A DNA stretch of 64,000 bases, from contig NZ_CP009429.1 in NCBI RefSeq assembly GCF_001314325.1, positions 2,046,501 to 2,110,500 of the forward strand, given 5' to 3'. The position numbers were made by a program, and so were the translations under genes. The stretch is from Sphingopyxis macrogoltabida (GTDB taxonomy: Bacteria; Pseudomonadota; Alphaproteobacteria; Sphingomonadales; Sphingomonadaceae). Positions 63,484-64,000 of this stretch are shown here, one piece after another. The notes beneath the pieces were generated by a model. The model made no database searches, was not told the DNA's origin, and saw nothing but the letters and a program-made list of their open reading frames with translations. The first letter of the stretch is position 1. Each line of letters starts with the position of its first letter.

Positions 63484-64000
63484 GCGAGGCACGCATCCAC
63501 CAGCCGGTCGAACGCCGCCCCCGGCCGCATCGGGTCGGCAACGGGCATTCCCCATTCGCTCGACAGTGCCGCCATCGCCGCTTCGGCCTCCTCTGCCCGC
63601 AGCCCCGCCGTGTTGAGCGAGACCCCCGCACAGCGCACGCGCGGGTTGGTCAGCCGCGCCTGATCGAGCGTCACCTCGATCGCGCGGCCGATCGACGGCA
63701 ACGGGTAACCCGTCAGGCCGACGATCCGCTCGCGCCCATGGGCATGGCATAGCACAAGCACATCGGGCTGCGAGCCATGAAGCAGGCCGAGCGACACGCC
63801 GGCATAGGAGGGGTGGAAAAGCGATCCCTGCCCCTCGATCACGTCCCAATGCGCGGGATCGGCGTCGGGGCTGAGCAGCTCGGCCGCGCCGGCGACGAAA
63901 TCGCTCACCACCGCGTCGATAGGGATGCCCGACCCGGCGATCATGATCCCGGTCTGGCCCGTCGCCCGGAAATCGGCGGCGAGACCGCGGGTGCGGAACG
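63480..64000 (-). CDS. DUF1611/DgcN-like protein (5' end outside window)
   Basis: C-terminal 173 residues of a DUF1611 family protein; the frame is open to the window edge. Matching features are ATGQTGIMIAGSGIPIDAVV, DVIEGQGSLFHPSYAGVSLGLLHG, and VSLNTAGLRAEEAE near the end. Characterised members (DgcN) act as N-acetyltransferase in D-glutamate catabolism with the epimerase-like DgcA. Whether DgcA lies upstream cannot be seen. It is the first visible gene of a coupled operon with the serine hydrolase. Confidence 0.88.
   Translation of the reverse strand, partial: FRTRGLAADFRATGQTGIMIAGSGIPIDAVVSDFVAGAAELLSPDADPAHWDVIEGQGSLFHPSYAGVSLGLLHGSQPDVLVLCHAHGRERIVGLTGYPLPSIGRAIEVTLDQARLTNPRVRCAGVSLNTAGLRAEEAEAAMAALSSEWGMPVADPMRPGAAFDRLVDACLA

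Overview
The window is high-GC, gene-dense alphaproteobacterial chromosome. A Sphingomonadales genome, plausibly Sphingopyxis or a close relative, fits best. The signs are a lipoyl domain fused to the E1-beta subunit of pyruvate dehydrogenase, the lon-hup and glyA-nrdR neighbourhoods, TonB-dependent receptor style, and sphingomonad-type palindromic repeats (cccggacttgatccgggg, cgagcgaagtcgag). Species-level assignment cannot be made from the sequence alone. I see no transposase, integrase, CRISPR array, rRNA or prophage. No non-coding gap exceeds 300 bp.

Region by region. (1) 1-5.8 kb, minus strand: eno, an EF-hand protein, ftsB-like, pdhA and pdhB (pdhB is cut by the window edge), i.e. glycolysis, division and entry to the TCA cycle. 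(2) 6.0-8.0 kb, plus: a four-gene membrane module resembling the enterobacterial yqjD/yqjE/yqjK locus, then a DUF4170 gene. (3) 8.0-17 kb: a complex I NDUFS4-like gene between two palindromic repeats, hrpB, a DUF1801 gene, polyprenyl diphosphate synthase, chorismate mutase, a GST, a histidine kinase/response regulator pair with a PepSY protein, and tRNA-Val(CAC). (4) 16.8-24.3 kb, minus: hup, lon, ybaB, dnaX, SRP RNA, then a coupled cysteine desulfurase-ferredoxin-class A beta-lactamase operon. (5) 24.6-30.6 kb: a hydrolase, DUF3667, rpiB-glyA-small ORF-nrdR-TrmJ-like operon, a second chorismate mutase-like gene, and rpsD with a structured leader and clear terminator. (6) 30.6-39.6 kb: an S9 peptidase divergent from an M28 peptidase, aguA-aguB (agmatine to putrescine), a HerA-like ATPase, a cyclophilin and tRNA-Ser(GGA).

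(7) 39.8-49.7 kb is a catabolic island: an AraC-type regulator divergent from a plus-strand run encoding a quinone oxidoreductase, TauD/TfdA dioxygenase, BKACE-family enzyme, alpha/beta hydrolase, CMD-like protein, MFS transporter, YeiH-type exporter and TonB-dependent receptor. An identical 17-bp sequence precedes both the first gene of the run and the receptor gene, so one regulator probably controls both. The TauD plus YeiH pairing suggests, but does not prove, use of a sulfonate or sulfate ester with sulfite export. (8) 49.8-60.5 kb is a complete nitrate-assimilation locus: nasT, nasS, an ANTAR-type antitermination leader, a nitrate MFS transporter, an outer-membrane porin-like protein, nirB, nirD, the nitrate reductase and a sirohaem-pathway methyltransferase, with nearly every junction overlapping. 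(9) 60.6-64 kb, minus: a coupled operon of a DUF1611/DgcN-like protein, a serine beta-lactamase-fold hydrolase and an erythromycin-esterase-family protein.

Regions 7 and 8 lie between tRNA-Ser and a 12-bp copy of its 3' end at 60534. This could mark an old insertion, although no recombinase is visible and chance remains possible.
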